From contig WFMT01000045.1 in NCBI GenBank assembly GCA_015488975.1, positions 1-7,230 on the forward strand: DNA of 7,230 nucleotides, written 5' to 3'. Below are positions 5,250 to 7,230 of the stretch, piece by piece. The translations under genes and the position numbers were made by a program. Under the pieces are notes generated by a model, which had not been told where the DNA came from, searched no databases, and worked only from the letters and a program-made list of their open reading frames with translations. This DNA is from Campylobacteraceae bacterium (GTDB lineage Bacteria > Campylobacterota > Campylobacteria > Campylobacterales > JALSKU01). Each line of letters opens with the position of its first letter. Within the stretch, counting starts at the first letter, position 1.

Positions 5250-6572
5250 ATTCGTACGCGTGAGATAAAACTTATATTTTTAAGTTTTTTAGGTTTAATA
5301 ATTGTCGGTGCTTTGATTTTATCATTACCGTTTGCACATAATGGGCATTTGAGTCTTATAAATGCCCTTTTTACTTCTACCTCTGCAGTTTGTGTAACAG
5401 GTCTTATAGTAACAAATACTGCTACACAATTTACTTTTTTAGGTCAATTAATCATTATACTGTTGATCCAAATCGGTGGATTGGGGTATATGACATCTGC
5501 AACATTTTTAGCAGTAATTCTTAATAAAAAGTTAAATCATCGTGATAGACTAATATTAAAAGAGTCATTAAATTATGCCGGAATGAATGGTTTGGTTAGA
5601 TTTTTAAAGATAGTATTTCTTTTTACTTTGATGATAGAATCTACCGGAGCTATTATACTGGCTATAAGATTTAGTTTTGACATGTCTGTAGGAAAAGCTA
5701 TATGGTTTGGTATTTTTCATGCTATATCAGCTTTTAACAATGCCGGTTTTTCTCTTTTTAGCAATAATTTGGCAAATTACAGTAGTGATATTGTCATAAA
5801 CCTTGTAATTCCTACACTTATCATATTGGGAGGCATCGGCTATCTTGTATTAATAGAGCTTTATTATTATAAAAAATATAAGATTCTGCGAATTTCAACA
5901 AATACTAAAATCGTCCTTATTATGACTGTGTTGTTGTTGATTTTGGGGATGGTTTTATTATTGTCAGTGGAATGGAACAAAGCATTTGAACATATGAGTT
6001 GGACAAATAAAATTTTAGCAGCATGGTTTACATCGGTTAATTATAGAACCGCTGGATTTAATACTATAGATATGTCGTCTCTAAGCAATACCTCTCTTTT
6101 CTTTTCAACGATTTTTATGATGATAGGTGGGGCACCGGGGGGAACTGCTGGAGGAATAAAAGTAACTGTTGTGGCATTGGCTTTTATCGGAGTATGGTAC
6201 ACTCTAAGAGGGGATACAAATGCACATATTTTTAATCGTTCCATTTCGCAATATCAAATAAATAAATCTTATGCCATTATATTAATTGCCTCAACATATG
6301 TAGTAGTCTCAACAGTCCTTTTAAGTGAGTTTGAGCATTTACCTTTTATTAAAACACTGTTTGAAGCTTGTTCGGCATTTGGTACAGTAGGCTTGTCAAC
6401 CGGTAATGGAGGCAATCTTAGTTTTAGTGCTTTATTTAATGATTGGGGTAAAATGAATATAATTATATTGATGTTTATGGGAAGAGTAGGTGTTTTTGCT
6501 TTTACAGTAGCAATTATAGGTAAAATTGATAAAAGTCGTATAAAATATCCAGAAGCAAAGGTGGTGATATGA
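5250..6572 (+). CDS. ktrB: KtrB/TrkH-family potassium uptake channel subunit
   Basis: This is the membrane translocating subunit of a Ktr-type K+ uptake system (SKT superfamily), with four pseudo-repeats of helix, P-loop, helix. The filter glycines are visible in VTGL (G51), NAGF (G166), TAGF (G269) and TVGL (G381), numbered from ATT 5250. The glycine-rich intramembrane gate loop (GGAPGGTAGGIK) is at 293-304, and the conserved GRVG arginine is R412. The 440 residues fit KtrB (about 445-455) better than TrkH (about 480). The first canonical start is TTG 5313, but it cuts off most of the first helix. The frame is open back to 5238 and reads a basic RTREIK followed by a hydrophobic helix, so I place the start at ATT 5250. 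It overlaps ktrA by ATGA, and a TATAAT box lies upstream. The family is certain. The exact start is inferred. Confidence 0.9.
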   Translation: MRTREIKLIFLSFLGLIIVGALILSLPFAHNGHLSLINALFTSTSAVCVTGLIVTNTATQFTFLGQLIIILLIQIGGLGYMTSATFLAVILNKKLNHRDRLILKESLNYAGMNGLVRFLKIVFLFTLMIESTGAIILAIRFSFDMSVGKAIWFGIFHAISAFNNAGFSLFSNNLANYSSDIVINLVIPTLIILGGIGYLVLIELYYYKKYKILRISTNTKIVLIMTVLLLILGMVLLLSVEWNKAFEHMSWTNKILAAWFTSVNYRTAGFNTIDMSSLSNTSLFFSTIFMMIGGAPGGTAGGIKVTVVALAFIGVWYTLRGDTNAHIFNRSISQYQINKSYAIILIASTYVVVSTVLLSEFEHLPFIKTLFEACSAFGTVGLSTGNGGNLSFSALFNDWGKMNIIILMFMGRVGVFAFTVAIIGKIDKSRIKYPEAKVVI

Positions 6573-7219
6573 AAAGTTATGCAGTGATAGGATTGGGTAA
6601 GTTTGGATTTCATGTAGCAAGAGGATTGGTTCAGCAGGGTTTGCAGGTGATTGCTGTAGATAAAGACGAGGAACAGATACATGAAATAAATGAATATGTT
6701 GAAGATACTGTTATTCTTGATTCTAGTGATATTAAAGCACTTCGTGAAGCAGGTATTGGCAATGTAGACATCGCAATCATCAGTATAGGTGAGAATATAG
6801 AATCAAGTATTTTGACTGTTATGGCTATTAAAGACTTAGGCATTGAGACAATATATGCAAAGGCACTAACTCCTATCCATGGTCAAATACTCTCAAAACT
6901 TGGTGCAACAAAGGTGATTTATCCTGAAATGGAGTCTGCTAGAAAACTTGTTAGACGGATAGTAGATAACTTAAACTATGAAACGATTGATTTGTCTGCG
7001 TCAATGAAAATCGCAAAACTTATAGTACCGACTTTTTGGATAGGAACTTCAATCTTATCGTCAAGTTTTGAGAAAAAATATGAGGTAAAACCTATAGCAT
7101 ACAAACATGACAAAGTATGGCATACATCATTTGAGAATGATGATATTTTAGAAAAAGATGATATTTTGGTCGTTTTAGGAGATAGTGCTCATATAGAAGA
7201 ATTAAGTAAAAAAGTTTAA
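6569..7219 (+). CDS. ktrA: KtrA-type RCK regulatory subunit of the K+ uptake system
   Basis: This soluble 216-residue protein forms the cytoplasmic ring that gates KtrB. It has an RCK_N Rossmann domain (about 1-135) with an intact GLGKFG nucleotide motif (8-13) and D31 at the end of the second strand, which fits the ATP/ADP binding known for KtrA. It also has a conserved Glu (E120) in the YPE segment and an RCK_C domain (about 140-216) ending in the DDILVVLG signature. The length matches single-RCK KtrA (about 220) and not the double-RCK TrkA (about 458). The ATG overlaps the ktrB stop as ATGA, and AAAGGTGG lies just upstream (6557-6564), so the two subunits are translationally coupled. Unlike the two RCK proteins at 1607-3881, its glycine motif is complete. 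No terminator is visible in the 11 bases that remain. Confidence 0.93.
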   Translation: MKSYAVIGLGKFGFHVARGLVQQGLQVIAVDKDEEQIHEINEYVEDTVILDSSDIKALREAGIGNVDIAIISIGENIESSILTVMAIKDLGIETIYAKALTPIHGQILSKLGATKVIYPEMESARKLVRRIVDNLNYETIDLSASMKIAKLIVPTFWIGTSILSSSFEKKYEVKPIAYKHDKVWHTSFENDDILEKDDILVVLGDSAHIEELSKKV

Positions 7220-7230
7220 TCACAAGAGAG

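Noticed and set aside
5313..5315. TTG as the ktrB start
   Set aside because: It begins inside the first hydrophobic helix, has no Shine-Dalgarno, and would discard a typical basic N-terminus and most of the first helix.
7139..7167. Direct repeat GATGATATTTT twice, 18 bases apart, in ktrA
   Set aside because: The second copy encodes the normal RCK_C DDILVVLG signature, and the first is a short local similarity in A/T-rich coding DNA. Two copies do not make a repeat array.

Overview
The window looks like a low-GC chromosomal segment from a member of the Campylobacterota (Sulfurimonas/Sulfurovum/Arcobacter-like). This is an inference from strongly A/T-biased codons, T-rich promoters with TATAAT-like -10 boxes, a short GpsA of about 296 residues, and the association of gatB with gpsA that I recall from Campylobacter. 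No search was possible, so the genus is open. All seven genes lie on the + strand and fill almost the whole window. I see no mobile element, tRNA, rRNA or CRISPR array.

Positions 1-182 are a non-coding leader with unusually strong dyad symmetry: a near-perfect hairpin at 1-35, a possible three-way-junction fold at 39-96, and a smaller inverted repeat next to the gatB start. Positions 183-4789 form one tight gene run. It holds gatB (amidotransferase subunit for Gln-tRNA/Asn-tRNA synthesis), a six-helix voltage-sensor-type K+ channel with a C-terminal RCK domain, a separate soluble RCK protein, and gpsA (glycerol-3-phosphate dehydrogenase). The first three genes overlap one another. gpsA follows after 17 bases and has its own very strong Shine-Dalgarno.

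After a T-rich promoter-like gap comes a small ABM-fold protein resembling IsdG/HmoA. A second gap with a perfect TATAAT leads to a KtrB-type K+ translocating subunit and its KtrA-type RCK regulator, coupled by an ATGA overlap. The window ends 11 bases after ktrA.

The theme is potassium. An RCK-gated channel module, probably for K+ efflux or membrane-potential control, sits beside a Ktr uptake system, giving three RCK-bearing proteins in about 5.6 kb. Three points most deserve a second look. The channel and the free RCK gene may build a mixed gating ring, and both have lost the glycine-rich nucleotide motif that KtrA keeps. ktrB has no ATG, GTG or TTG ahead of its first membrane helix and probably starts at a rare ATT. 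The gatB leader may be a structured RNA.
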